From: an uncultured Collinsella sp.
Lineage (GTDB): Bacteria > Actinomycetota > Coriobacteriia > Coriobacteriales > Coriobacteriaceae
Direction of reading: 5' to 3'
NCBI GenBank assembly: GCA_900751755.1
Contig: CAADSP010000025.1
Coordinates: 19,109-83,108, forward strand
DNA length: 64,000 nucleotides
Positions 41,300 through 50,760 of this stretch are shown in pieces. Under the pieces are notes generated by a model. It saw only the letters and a list, made by a program, of their open reading frames with translations. It did not search any database and was not told the origin of the DNA. Made by a program: the position numbers and the translations under genes. Position 1 is the first letter of the stretch; each line of letters starts with the position of its first letter.

Positions 41300-42265
41300 A
41301 TGCCGGGTAAAAGCCTAGAGAACATGCACGTAGCGGTCTTGGCGGGCGGTCTTTCCGCCGAGCGTGAGATCTCGCTCAATTCGGGAAAGAACGTCGTGGT
41401 TGCCTTGAAGGAGGCCGGCTACACCTCGGTGGAGCTGCTCGACACGGCCGCCGATGACTTCATGGTAACCATGGCGACCGGCGGTTTCGACGTGGCATTT
41501 ATCGCCTTGCACGGCGCCGGCGGTGAGGATGGCGCCATGCAAGGTGCCATGGAGACCCTGGGTATCCCCTACACGGCTTCGGGCGTGCTCGCGAGCGCCT
41601 GCGGTGCCGACAAGGAGGTCTCTAAGCTCCTGTACGCCAAGGCGGGCATTCCCATTGCCCCCGGCCTTGCGCTCGAGGTGGGCGATGAAGTCGATATCGA
41701 TCATATCGTCGAGGTCTGTGGCGAGCGCTGCTTTGTGAAGCCGGCCGTCAACGGTTCCAGCTATGGCATTTCACTGGTCCATGAGCCCTCCGAGCTGCCC
41801 GCGGCAATCGCCAAGGCGTTTGAGTACGGCGACAAAGTGCTGGTCGAGAAGTGCATCGAGGGTACCGAGATCACCGTCGGCGTATACGGTGAAGATGACG
41901 TGCGCGCCCTGCCGATTGTCGAGATTCGTAAGCCCGAGGACTGCGAGTTCTACGATCTGGACGTGAAATATGTCGACCCTACGGACATCCATCGCATTCC
42001 GGCGCAGATTTCACCTGAGAACTACGCTCGTGCCCAGGAGCTTGCCTGTGCCGCTCACAAGGCGCTCGGTTGCCTGGGCATCTCGCGCAGCGATTTTATC
42101 GTGAGCGAGGACGGCCCCGTTATCCTCGAGACCAATACCATTCCCGGCATGACCGATACGTCGCTGTATCCGGATGAGATCCGCCACACCGACGACATGA
42201 CGTTCCCGCAGGTCTGTGACAGCCTGATCCGTATGGGCCTTCGTCGAGCGGGCATTGCATGCTAA
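41300..42265 (+). CDS. ddl: D-alanine-D-alanine ligase
   Basis: Makes the D-Ala-D-Ala dipeptide for peptidoglycan. The 321 residues begin VAVLAGGLSAEREISL and have the ATP-grasp domain with FVKPAVNGSSYGIS, and the C-terminal ILETNTIPGMTDTSLYP. The ATG at 41300 follows GAGGAGGAG. Its last 7 bases overlap the next gene. Confidence 0.95.
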   Translation: MPGKSLENMHVAVLAGGLSAEREISLNSGKNVVVALKEAGYTSVELLDTAADDFMVTMATGGFDVAFIALHGAGGEDGAMQGAMETLGIPYTASGVLASACGADKEVSKLLYAKAGIPIAPGLALEVGDEVDIDHIVEVCGERCFVKPAVNGSSYGISLVHEPSELPAAIAKAFEYGDKVLVEKCIEGTEITVGVYGEDDVRALPIVEIRKPEDCEFYDLDVKYVDPTDIHRIPAQISPENYARAQELACAAHKALGCLGISRSDFIVSEDGPVILETNTIPGMTDTSLYPDEIRHTDDMTFPQVCDSLIRMGLRRAGIAC

Positions 42266-45153
42266 TCGAGGACGCGGTTTCGTCAGGAACGCCGCAGTTT
42301 GTCATCGACTCCTATGCCACGCTTGCCGAACGCGCCAAAACGCAGTCCTTCGGCCTTATCGAGGAAGATGTGATTGTCCTCGATACCGAGACCACGGGTC
42401 TTTCGGTGCAGGACAACGAGCTGATCGAGATCTCGGCGGCCCGTCTTTCGGGCCGCGAGGTTATCGACCGCTTCGATACCTTCGTGCATCCCAAGCAGCT
42501 GATTCCCGCCGAGATTACCGAGCTCACGAGCATTACAAATGCCGATGTGGCAGATGCCCCGTCGGCCGTTGAGGCCGTCGCCGCCCTCGCCGATTTTGTC
42601 GGTGGTTGCCCGGTGATTGCACATAACGCCACGTTCGACCGCTCGTTTATCGAGTCGGTCAAAGGCGGTGTCAACGTGAGCGATATTTGGATCGATTCGC
42701 TGGCGCTGTCGCGCATCGCGCTACCGCGCCTGGCCTCGCACAAGCTGTCTTTTATGGCCGATCTGTTTGGCTGTGACTCGGTATCACACCGTGCCAATGC
42801 CGACGTCGACGCCCTGTGTGGCGTATGGCGCGTGTTGCTTGTGGCACTCACCGACTTGCCCCAGGGCCTCATGGCGCGCCTAGCCGACATGCATCCGGAC
42901 GTGCCTTGGTCCTATCGTCCTATCTTCTCATTCTTGGCAGGGCAGAACCCTGGTTCTATCTTCTCTCTCAGCGCCGCTCGTGCTGACGTTCTCAAGGCCG
43001 ATCGCGCCGACGATCGGGTGGACGCCGACGAACTACCGGTCCTCAAGATGCCGAGTCGTGAAGAGATTGAGGCAGACTATGCGCCGGGTGGCCTGGTCAA
43101 TCGCATGTATCCCACTTACGAGCCGCGTGATGAGCAGATCGCGATGGCGCTCGAGGCCCGCGATGCGCTGGTCACGGGCACTCATCGTGTAATTGAGGCG
43201 GGCACAGGCGTCGGCAAATCGATGGCCTATCTGGTGCCTTTTGCCGAGGCGGCACGCCGTAACAACATCACGGTTGGTATTGCGACCAAATCGAACAATC
43301 TAGCCGACCAGCTCATGTATCATGAGCTTCCAAAACTTGCCGAGCAACTGGAAGGTGGTCTGTCATTTTGCGCTCTCAAGGGGTATGACCACTATCCGTG
43401 CCTGCGCAAGCTTGAGCGCATGAGCCGCGGCCAGGTCGAGATTACCACCAAGCGCGATCCGGCGGACACGCTCACGGCGGTCGCGGTCATTATGGCGTAC
43501 GTCTGCCAATCAGCCGATGGCGACCTCGACTCACTTGGCATTCGGTGGCGCAGCGTCAACCGCCCCGACTTTACGACGGCCTCGCGCGAGTGTGCTCGTC
43601 GCCTCTGCCCGTTTTTCCCTGATAAATGCTTGGTCCACGGCGCTCGCCGTCGTGCGGCGCATGCCGATGTGGTGGTCACCAACCATTCCCTGCTGTTCCG
43701 TAACGTCGCGGCCGAGGGCAGGATTTTGCCTCCGATTCGTCATTGGGTAATCGACGAGGCCCATTCCATCGAGCGCGAGGCGCGCCGTCAGTGGGCGCGC
43801 GTGGTGTCGGCGGACGAATCACGCGTTCTGTTTGAGCGCCTGGGTGGCTCGAGCACCGGTGCGCTAAGCCAGGTCTCCCGTGATTTGGCAACCTCTGAGG
43901 GCTCTACACTCTATCTGGGCCTTACTGCCAAGGCGACGTCGACGGTTGCGCGCGCGAGCATGGCAATCGCCGACGTGTTCGATGGCGTTCGCGAGCTCGG
44001 CCGCCGTGCCCGTGGGGGTTATGACAATGCCAATCTATGGATTGGCCCCGAGTTGCGCGAATCTGACGACTGGCATGATTTCTTACCGTCGGCCTACACT
44101 GCCATCGACGCATTGGAACAAGCTGACAAGAGCGTCGATGCGCTGGTGCAAGCCGTCGCCGCCGACAAGCCCGAGGTTGTTGTCGACCTGGGTGATATCT
44201 CGCGCCGCCTGCACGAGCTGGCCGAGAACCTCAAGCTCATCATTGACGGTACCGACGAACACTACGTGTACTCGTTGCAGGTCAATCGAAGGCTGCGTGC
44301 CGGCGGCGAGTCGATGACCGCGGAGCGCATCGATATTGGCGAGGCCTTGGCAACCGAGTGGCTACCCGAGGTCCACACGGCTATCTTCGCATCGGCGACC
44401 ATGACGGTTTCCAAGAGCTTTGAGCACTTTAACCATGCCGTCGGCCTCGATCGCATCGGCGCCTCGACATCATCGTCGCTGCACTTGGATTCGAGCTACG
44501 ACTTCGATTCGAATATGGCTGTAGTCGTTGCGGGCGATATCCCCGATCCGCGCGATCGTGAGAGCTATCTTTCGGCGCTCGAGCGTGTGCTGGTCGACGC
44601 TCATCTTGCCATGGGCGGCTCGGTGCTCACGCTGTTCACCAATAGGCGTGACATGGAGGAGCTGTACGCTCGCGTCGAGCCCAAGATGGCTCGTGCGGGT
44701 CTGGAACTCAACTGCCAGCAGCGCAACTCGTCTCCTCGCCGTCTGCGCGATCGCTTTATCAACGAACCGACCTCGTCGCTCTTTGCGCTCAAGGCCTTTT
44801 GGGAGGGGTTTGACGCCAGCGGTGAGACGCTGCGCTGCGTCATCATCCCCAAGCTGCCGTTTTCGAGCCCCACAGACCCGCTCTCATGCGAGCGCAATCT
44901 GCGCGAAGACCGCGCTTGGGCGCGCTATTCGCTTCCCGAGGCCGTGCTCGAGGTCAAGCAGGCAGCCGGTCGCCTCATTCGCTCATCGACCGATTGTGGC
45001 GTACTCATTTTGGCCGACCCGCGCCTGGTGACGAAGGGCTACGGCAAGAAATTCTTAACGTCGCTGCCCACCAGTTCATACCAGCGTATCGAGTCAGCCC
45101 AGATCGGCCACTACCTGCAGCTATGGCGACAGGCGCACGACCGACGACATTAG
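42259..45153 (+). CDS. DnaQ-type exonuclease fused to a DinG-type helicase
   Basis: Probable DNA repair enzyme combining 3'-5' exonuclease and helicase domains. The 964 residues have a DEDD exonuclease at about 36-205 (DTETTG at 42-47, HNATFD and HRANADVDA), then an XPD/DinG-like helicase. Walker A is EAGTGVGKS at about 313-321 and the DEAH box is in IDEAHSIE. An iron-sulphur ligand set is visible: YPCLRK, then SRECARRLCPFFPDKC (three cysteines). The last helicase motif is EVKQAAGRLIRS. The same fusion occurs as DinG in Firmicutes. It overlaps ddl by 7 bases; the convergent WYL gene overlaps its 3' end by 4. Confidence 0.93.
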   Translation: MLIEDAVSSGTPQFVIDSYATLAERAKTQSFGLIEEDVIVLDTETTGLSVQDNELIEISAARLSGREVIDRFDTFVHPKQLIPAEITELTSITNADVADAPSAVEAVAALADFVGGCPVIAHNATFDRSFIESVKGGVNVSDIWIDSLALSRIALPRLASHKLSFMADLFGCDSVSHRANADVDALCGVWRVLLVALTDLPQGLMARLADMHPDVPWSYRPIFSFLAGQNPGSIFSLSAARADVLKADRADDRVDADELPVLKMPSREEIEADYAPGGLVNRMYPTYEPRDEQIAMALEARDALVTGTHRVIEAGTGVGKSMAYLVPFAEAARRNNITVGIATKSNNLADQLMYHELPKLAEQLEGGLSFCALKGYDHYPCLRKLERMSRGQVEITTKRDPADTLTAVAVIMAYVCQSADGDLDSLGIRWRSVNRPDFTTASRECARRLCPFFPDKCLVHGARRRAAHADVVVTNHSLLFRNVAAEGRILPPIRHWVIDEAHSIEREARRQWARVVSADESRVLFERLGGSSTGALSQVSRDLATSEGSTLYLGLTAKATSTVARASMAIADVFDGVRELGRRARGGYDNANLWIGPELRESDDWHDFLPSAYTAIDALEQADKSVDALVQAVAADKPEVVVDLGDISRRLHELAENLKLIIDGTDEHYVYSLQVNRRLRAGGESMTAERIDIGEALATEWLPEVHTAIFASATMTVSKSFEHFNHAVGLDRIGASTSSSLHLDSSYDFDSNMAVVVAGDIPDPRDRESYLSALERVLVDAHLAMGGSVLTLFTNRRDMEELYARVEPKMARAGLELNCQQRNSSPRRLRDRFINEPTSSLFALKAFWEGFDASGETLRCVIIPKLPFSSPTDPLSCERNLREDRAWARYSLPEAVLEVKQAAGRLIRSSTDCGVLILADPRLVTKGYGKKFLTSLPTSSYQRIESAQIGHYLQLWRQAHDRRH

Positions 45154-46067
45154 AGCGGACAGACGAGCGTCTCCGCATAGTCGCACAGGCGCTCTGACAG
45201 GGCGGGGTCATCCAAGATGCGGATGGCCCCGCCCGCTGCGATTACCTGGCTTAACAGCCAGCGCTCGGAGCCGTAGCGCACATTCACTGTCGAGCTGTCC
45301 GTCCCATTGGGTTCAATCGACATGATGCCGGGCCAGTCTAGGCGCTCTGCCAAGGCGCGCGGCATGAGAAGCTTCGCGCTCCGCTCCGCCTGGGCGAGGG
45401 AGTCGTGGAGGGTCGCGGGCTCCGGTGCGTGGCGCACGACGGAGGCGTCGGTCAAGACCAAGCCCTCGATTTTATCCATACGATAGGTACGCTGTTCATC
45501 GACCGCGACATCCCAGGCAATCAGATACGTTTGATCGCCGTTTGTTGTGATGCGCAAGGGGTCGACCAAACGCTCGCGCGCTTGTGTGTCATCCATCGAG
45601 CGATACGAGATGCGGCAGCGAACGCCGTCCCGAATGGCGCAGCTCAGCTGCTGCCAGTGCGATCCGTGGGCGACGGTGTCAAAGACGCGCTGGTTGTAAC
45701 CGAGCTCTTTGGGAAGAAGAGCTCGCCGTATTCGAGCCGCCGCCTGGGGTTCGATCCCCAATGATTCAAGTTCATGGTTGAGCACAGCGCCTTCGGCGGC
45801 ACTCAGACGCAGCGGTAGCACGCGCCCCGCATCACCGATGAGGACCACGCACTCGCCGCGGCGTTCGCAGATAATGCGTGCGCCCGATTCTCGGTCCGCA
45901 AGCGTCGAGACGATCTCGAGAATCTCGTCGAGCGATGCCCCCGTGATATCAAAGCGGCTGCAAAGCTCGTCTCGTGTCATGCCATTCTCGCCGGCGGCGT
46001 AGAGGGCCTCCATGATGTCGATGGCGCGCGAGAGTCTTTGCTCGCTGGTGAGTTTACGCACGGGCAT
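45150..46067 (-). CDS. WYL-domain regulator (PafC-like)
   Basis: Likely transcription regulator with an N-terminal helix-turn-helix and a WYL domain that may sense a ligand or single-stranded DNA. The 305-residue product starts MPVRKLTSEQRLSRAIDIMEA; the WYL-like part lies at about 125-300 with a YLIAWDVAVDEQRTYRMDKIEG segment, read in parts. The ATG at 46067 overlaps the upstream regulator stop by 14 bases. In Actinobacteria, PafB and PafC are adjacent WYL proteins with DNA-damage roles; the pairing here suggests but does not prove the same. Confidence 0.82.
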   Translation of the reverse strand: MPVRKLTSEQRLSRAIDIMEALYAAGENGMTRDELCSRFDITGASLDEILEIVSTLADRESGARIICERRGECVVLIGDAGRVLPLRLSAAEGAVLNHELESLGIEPQAAARIRRALLPKELGYNQRVFDTVAHGSHWQQLSCAIRDGVRCRISYRSMDDTQARERLVDPLRITTNGDQTYLIAWDVAVDEQRTYRMDKIEGLVLTDASVVRHAPEPATLHDSLAQAERSAKLLMPRALAERLDWPGIMSIEPNGTDSSTVNVRYGSERWLLSQVIAAGGAIRILDDPALSERLCDYAETLVCPL

Positions 46068-47076
46068 GCTCGTGCACCGTCCTTTCGATGAGGTGATTCC
46101 ACGCCTGCTTGAGAGCATCGGGGGCGACGGGCCTCATGCCATCCATGGCATGGGCCATGCAAAACGAGGCTGCGGCTTCAAAGTCGCGCACGTCAACGGT
46201 CCAGGTCCACTCTGCTTCGGTGCGCATGAGTTCGCCTCGTCCGCGTGTGAGACCGCTGATCATATCGGCCTGCGCTTCACGCGCGAACGAGAACGTAGCC
46301 GCAACGGGTGGGCGGTCGGCAAGATCAAACTCAAAGAATAAGTAATCGTTGAGGTTGAAATCCGCAGGGATGGCGTAGGCCTTCGAAGGTCTCCAGGCGC
46401 GAACGATACGGTCGCAGCGGAATGTCCTGATGTCGTCGGTGGCATTGTCGAGGCCGCAGAAGTATGCCGTACCCTCGCGTTCGAACATGCCGTAGACGCA
46501 AACGGTCCGCTCGCGTTGTTCACCGCGCCCGTTTTGGTACAAAAAGCGCAGCGCGCAACGCTCGGCAAAGGCACTCCATACCGCATCGACGGCGGGAGAG
46601 CGGCGGATCGGGGCCTCTCCTGTCGTCGACATGCCGGTGAGGTAGGCAATCTTGGAGCGAATGTCGGCAAGCGGCGCGGCAAAGGCGGATGAGCCTGCCG
46701 CGAGTGTCTGGTCGATGGCATTGAGCAGGATGTCGGCATCGTCTGCGGTGATGAGGCCTCCCGCGGCAAACGTGTGCTCGCGGTCGATCGTCCACGCGCT
46801 CTCCTCGGTTTCCTGCGCTCCGGCAGCACGAACCTCCCTGATAACGATGCCGCGTTCGAGCAGCTTGTCGCGATCGCGGCGGAACTTGCGCTTGTCTGAG
46901 TCGATATTGCCCGAGCCGTACCCCAAATCGGAATCCAGGACGATTTGCTCGGTCGTCAACGGTTCGGGAGAACTGTTGAGTACAAAGAAAAGGTTGAGGA
47001 TGCGCTGAGCCGTTTTATCGAAACCGGGCTCGGGTGCCCCCTTTTTAATTGTCGCGGTCGCGTCGCTTGCCGTCAT
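46054..47076 (-). CDS. WYL-domain regulator (PafB-like)
   Basis: Second WYL regulator, 340 residues, with an N-terminal helix-turn-helix (about 20-90, RILNLFFVLNSSPEPLTTEQI) and a WYL domain (about 165-330, with RFLYQNGRGEQRERTVCV and RTFRCDRIVRAW). The ATG at 47076 follows GAGGATTCT. Co-transcribed with the following regulator and divergent from the M28-like gene at 47275, so it could control that gene; the sequence shows no clear operator. Confidence 0.82.
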   Translation of the reverse strand: MTASDATATIKKGAPEPGFDKTAQRILNLFFVLNSSPEPLTTEQIVLDSDLGYGSGNIDSDKRKFRRDRDKLLERGIVIREVRAAGAQETEESAWTIDREHTFAAGGLITADDADILLNAIDQTLAAGSSAFAAPLADIRSKIAYLTGMSTTGEAPIRRSPAVDAVWSAFAERCALRFLYQNGRGEQRERTVCVYGMFEREGTAYFCGLDNATDDIRTFRCDRIVRAWRPSKAYAIPADFNLNDYLFFEFDLADRPPVAATFSFAREAQADMISGLTRGRGELMRTEAEWTWTVDVRDFEAAASFCMAHAMDGMRPVAPDALKQAWNHLIERTVHEHARA

Positions 47077-47274
47077 AGAATCCTCGCATGAGAAGGTCGT
47101 TTGATGCCATGATTTTAGTCCGATATGGAGATTAGGCTATATCCTTGTCCGCTCGCGGCGTTAAGATGGCCCGAATTCGGTCGTTTGCGCTCGCTCGGGG
47201 TATACTTTCGACTATATACGGTTCTAATGTGCATGCATTGGGCCTATTTGTCGGATTATGGATGTGGAGCGCAC

Positions 47275-50200
47275 ATGGCGAACACCCAGAACTATATTAA
47301 CCACCTGCTGCAGAACACCGGCATTACGCCGGCGTGCAGTGAAGAAGAGCGCCTGGCTGCCGAGGATATCGCTCAGATTTTCCGCAACCACGGCTTTGAC
47401 CCCGAGGTGCAGGAATTTAATGCTCCCGCGCCCAGCAGGTTGGCGTTTGCCGTTACCGGTATTCTGGCGTTTGCCGGCGCCCTGCTGATGGGCATCGGCG
47501 GCGGTATCGGCTTGGTCGGCACCTTGCTGGCCATTGTCGGCGCCGTGCTCTATGTGCTCGAGCGCACGGGGCATCCCGTGGTTTCGCGCCTGGGAAAGAT
47601 CGGTGTGAGCCAAAATGTCATCGCCTATCACAAGGCCTCGGGCCCGCTTGCGTCTCCGCGCAACCGCCCAGTCGTCGTGGTGGCGCACTATGATTCCCCC
47701 CGCGCCGAGCTCCTTGCTCGCGAGCCCTACGCTCCGCATCGCGCGCTCATCGCCAAGCTTCTGCCTGTCGCCACGATCGCGCCCGCGGCTGTCGCCATCC
47801 TGCGTATCCTGCCGCTTCCCGGCGTGCTCAAGGTGCTGCTGTGGGTTGTCGCGATTCTGGCCTCCCTTGTGGCACTGGCTAACGCCGCCAATATCATCTC
47901 CAACCGTTTTGTGCTTCCCTACACGTCTGGCGCGGTGTGCAACAAGTCCTCTGTTGCCGCCATGCTCGGTGTCATGGACAACGTCGCCCCCTATCAGGGC
48001 GAAAACGAGTTCCCCGACGACATTCCATTCGATACCTATTTTGGCGAACAGAAGCGTCGCGCCGAGGAAATGGCGCGCGCGGCGGCCGAGTATGCCGCGG
48101 CCCAGCAGCAAAACGACTACGGCAACACCATTGAATATGAGGAGCCTTCCTGCGACGAGGACGAGTTTGGCCAGCCGGTGGCGCCTGTCGACGCATCCGA
48201 GCAGGACGAGGCTTTTGATGGACAGATCGATGGTTTTGAGGGTGCCTCTGCTGACGAGACGCTGATCGGCGTTATCGCGCCCGAGGCTCAAGACCAGACT
48301 GTCCAGGCCGAAGTGTCCACCGAGGAAACGTCCACCGACGAGCCGGCGGAGGAGTCCGCGGCGGTCGAAGCCGCCGAGCCCGAGCCCAAGCTCTATCGCA
48401 ATGCCGCCGGCAATATCCGCTTTGGTTCGGATGCCATCCGTGCGCTCGGCATGCTTCCCGAGTCCTGCACGCTCGATTACGAAGAGGGCGAGGAACCGAC
48501 GTTTGAGCCGGAGCGTGCTCCCGTTGTCACTGCGGATGATGAGTCTGCCGCGGTTACCGCTGCCGTTGCCGATCCCGAGGCGGTGTCCGCGATCGATCTC
48601 GCGGCAGGACTGGACATTTTGGCTCCCGCCGCGCCGGCGCAAGACGTTGCGGACGAGTCTGACGACGATTACGTTGAACAGCCGAGGCGCGTGTCTTACG
48701 AGAGCGATACTGATTTCTCGGCCGAGATTCCCGCGGCAACGCCCCATGCCGACATTGCATCCGCGTTCTCGTCGATTGGCGCCAGCGCTTCCAACTTCTT
48801 TAAGGGTGCGCTTGCAAAGGGCAAGAAATTTGTCGACGATTTCGAGGAGAAGCGCGTTGCCGCACGCGAGGCTGCCGAGCAGGAGGCTATCGCTCAGCAG
48901 CAGGCAGCCGAGGCGGCACGTGAGCACGCGGCGCAAGAGTTCGAGCAGAACGAGGCTATGCAGTCCGCGCCCGTCGACGCCGCCGAAGCTACAACGTCCT
49001 TTGAGTCCCAGCAACCGGCGTCCGCGGATGTTGTTGAGGCGACGACGTCTTTCGAGGCTCAGCAGCACGTCGATAGCACCATGTCGTTTGATGCCGCGCA
49101 GTTCGATTCCACGATAACGTTTGAAAAGCAGGGCACCGCGATTGCCGAGCCCCTTCCTGTTTCCGATGAGCAGGGCGACGCGGCAGACGATGACGAGCCT
49201 ATTGATGCTGCCGAAATCCAAGATGCCGCCGAGGACGAGTCCGTCGAGGCCAACTCTGACGAAGAGCAATACGCGGCAGCCGATCAAGGTGATTCGACCG
49301 AGGTCGAGCAGGAGGAAGTGCCTGCGGTTTCCGAGACTCCCGAGACGGATGAGTCGAGGCCTTACTCCACGCAGATTTTCACCATGCCGACCCCGAGTGG
49401 TTCCGGTGCCACGGTTGCCAATGTCGCTCCCACTCAGGACGAAACGGTCGATTCCCTTATGGCCCAGATTTCCTCCCAGGCATCGCCGCGTCCGCAGATG
49501 AATGTTCCCGATCCGGCGTCGGCACCGTCGCCTGCACCTTCCTCGTCTCCGCTGGCTTCGGTCCCCGATCCGTCGCTGCCGTCCATGAAGCAGGCAAACG
49601 TTGCGTCTCGCACGTCGCTGTTCGACCTTCCCGACCCCTCCGCACAGGTCAACGATCCCTTTGCTACTGCCCAGGGTCCCGAACCCACATCGGCACCCGT
49701 TGCGCCTCCTATGCCCGTTGCGTCGGGCGCGCAGCCGATCGAGACCATTTCGGCTCCCGCCCCGGCGGCACCCAAGTCTCGTAAGCGCGGCCTGGGTGGT
49801 CTGTTCGGCCGTAAAAAGAAAAACGAGCAGGACAGCATGAGTGACTGGCTGGGCGTCGAAGACGATTACGATGCCAAGAAGTCCGGTCGCGGTATCGGTT
49901 CGTGGGATAACTTCGAGGACGATAACGATGGCTGGAAGGGTGGCGCTACGTCTTCCGATGGCGCTTCTTCCGAAGATATGCTCTCGGCTGTCGCCTCTAT
50001 GGGCGATGATGAGCTGCTCGGTCACGATATCTGGTTTGTGGCAACGGGCGCCTCGGATTGTGATGGCGCCGGCATGAAGGCCTTCTTGGCTTCGCATCGC
50101 GATAAGCTCCGCGGCGTATTCTTTATCAATCTTGAATCCGTCGGCGCCGGTAGGCTTTCGGTTGTGACGGTCGAGGGCGAACAACAACTGCTCAAGGGCG

Positions 50201-50454
50201 ATCGCCGCATCATGAACCTGGTCAGCAAGGTCTGCAAGTCGTTCCATGTCGATTGTGGCGCGCTCGAGATGCCCTATGCCAAGACCGATGCCTATGCCGC
50301 GCTCGAGGCGAGCCGCCGAGCCCTTACCATCGCCGGCGTGGACGGCACGCGTCTGGCTTGCGCTCGTACCGAGGACGACCTGCCCCACAATGTCAACCCG
50401 ACGAACATTGCTACGGTATCCGAGGTCGTGACCGAGGTTATCCGCCGTTCGTAG
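47275..50454 (+). CDS. M28 peptidase-like membrane protein with a large disordered insertion
   Basis: 1059 residues. The N-terminal part resembles an M28 aminopeptidase: VVVVAHYDSP at about 132-141, with membrane helices at about 55-95 and 160-205. The C-terminal part resumes the fold (DIWFVATGASDCDG, then FFINLESVGAG and KTDAYAAL). Between them lie about 675 residues rich in Glu, Asp, Ala, Ser and Pro, with repeated TTSFE and SFEAQQ segments. The usual metal ligands look altered: the DNASG-type region reads VCNKSS and the GAEE-type reads GASD. It may therefore be inactive. The ATG at 47275 follows GTGGAG. A small membrane gene follows after 21 bases. Confidence 0.75.
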   Translation: MANTQNYINHLLQNTGITPACSEEERLAAEDIAQIFRNHGFDPEVQEFNAPAPSRLAFAVTGILAFAGALLMGIGGGIGLVGTLLAIVGAVLYVLERTGHPVVSRLGKIGVSQNVIAYHKASGPLASPRNRPVVVVAHYDSPRAELLAREPYAPHRALIAKLLPVATIAPAAVAILRILPLPGVLKVLLWVVAILASLVALANAANIISNRFVLPYTSGAVCNKSSVAAMLGVMDNVAPYQGENEFPDDIPFDTYFGEQKRRAEEMARAAAEYAAAQQQNDYGNTIEYEEPSCDEDEFGQPVAPVDASEQDEAFDGQIDGFEGASADETLIGVIAPEAQDQTVQAEVSTEETSTDEPAEESAAVEAAEPEPKLYRNAAGNIRFGSDAIRALGMLPESCTLDYEEGEEPTFEPERAPVVTADDESAAVTAAVADPEAVSAIDLAAGLDILAPAAPAQDVADESDDDYVEQPRRVSYESDTDFSAEIPAATPHADIASAFSSIGASASNFFKGALAKGKKFVDDFEEKRVAAREAAEQEAIAQQQAAEAAREHAAQEFEQNEAMQSAPVDAAEATTSFESQQPASADVVEATTSFEAQQHVDSTMSFDAAQFDSTITFEKQGTAIAEPLPVSDEQGDAADDDEPIDAAEIQDAAEDESVEANSDEEQYAAADQGDSTEVEQEEVPAVSETPETDESRPYSTQIFTMPTPSGSGATVANVAPTQDETVDSLMAQISSQASPRPQMNVPDPASAPSPAPSSSPLASVPDPSLPSMKQANVASRTSLFDLPDPSAQVNDPFATAQGPEPTSAPVAPPMPVASGAQPIETISAPAPAAPKSRKRGLGGLFGRKKKNEQDSMSDWLGVEDDYDAKKSGRGIGSWDNFEDDNDGWKGGATSSDGASSEDMLSAVASMGDDELLGHDIWFVATGASDCDGAGMKAFLASHRDKLRGVFFINLESVGAGRLSVVTVEGEQQLLKGDRRIMNLVSKVCKSFHVDCGALEMPYAKTDAYAALEASRRALTIAGVDGTRLACARTEDDLPHNVNPTNIATVSEVVTEVIRRS

Positions 50455-50475
50455 ACGGAGCTCTAAGGAGTCAAC

Positions 50476-50694
50476 GTGTTTTCGTATATTAAGCGCCATT
50501 GGCCTGTCTACGTGATTTTGACCTTGATTGCCATTGCGTTAGGATTTGGGGCTGCCTACATCGTGGGTGCAAAGGGCTCGACCCCCGCCTCCGCAATCAG
50601 CGAAGAGGTGGAGCAAGAACAGAGTACGGGTGCCGATGGGATTCCTGAGTCCGAGCAGGCAATCGTTGATGGTGGATCTTCGTCTGCAGAGTAG
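50476..50694 (+). CDS. small membrane protein
   Basis: 72 residues with one membrane helix (about 10-32) and an acidic external tail (about 40-72). The start is GTG at 50476 after AAGGAG. It follows the M28-like gene at 21 bases and ends before a shared terminator. Family not recognised; a partner of the M28-like protein is possible. Confidence 0.7.
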   Translation: MFSYIKRHWPVYVILTLIAIALGFGAAYIVGAKGSTPASAISEEVEQEQSTGADGIPESEQAIVDGGSSSAE

Positions 50695-50715
50695 ATACGG
50701 CGATTTAAATGATTG

Positions 50716-50753
50716 AAAGCGGGCGAGCCGGGGGACTGGCTCGCCCGCTTTTT
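50716..50753. terminator. bidirectional terminator
   Basis: Arms 50716-50729 and 50738-50751 form a 14-bp stem with T-runs on both strands. It lies between the 50694 stop and the convergent adhesin gene. Confidence 0.9.
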
Positions 50754-50760
50754 CATCGTG

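Noticed and set aside
47224..50499. 1091-codon minus-strand open frame opposite the M28-like gene
   Set aside because: Arg/Gly/Leu-rich translation typical of an antisense shadow, with no start signal.
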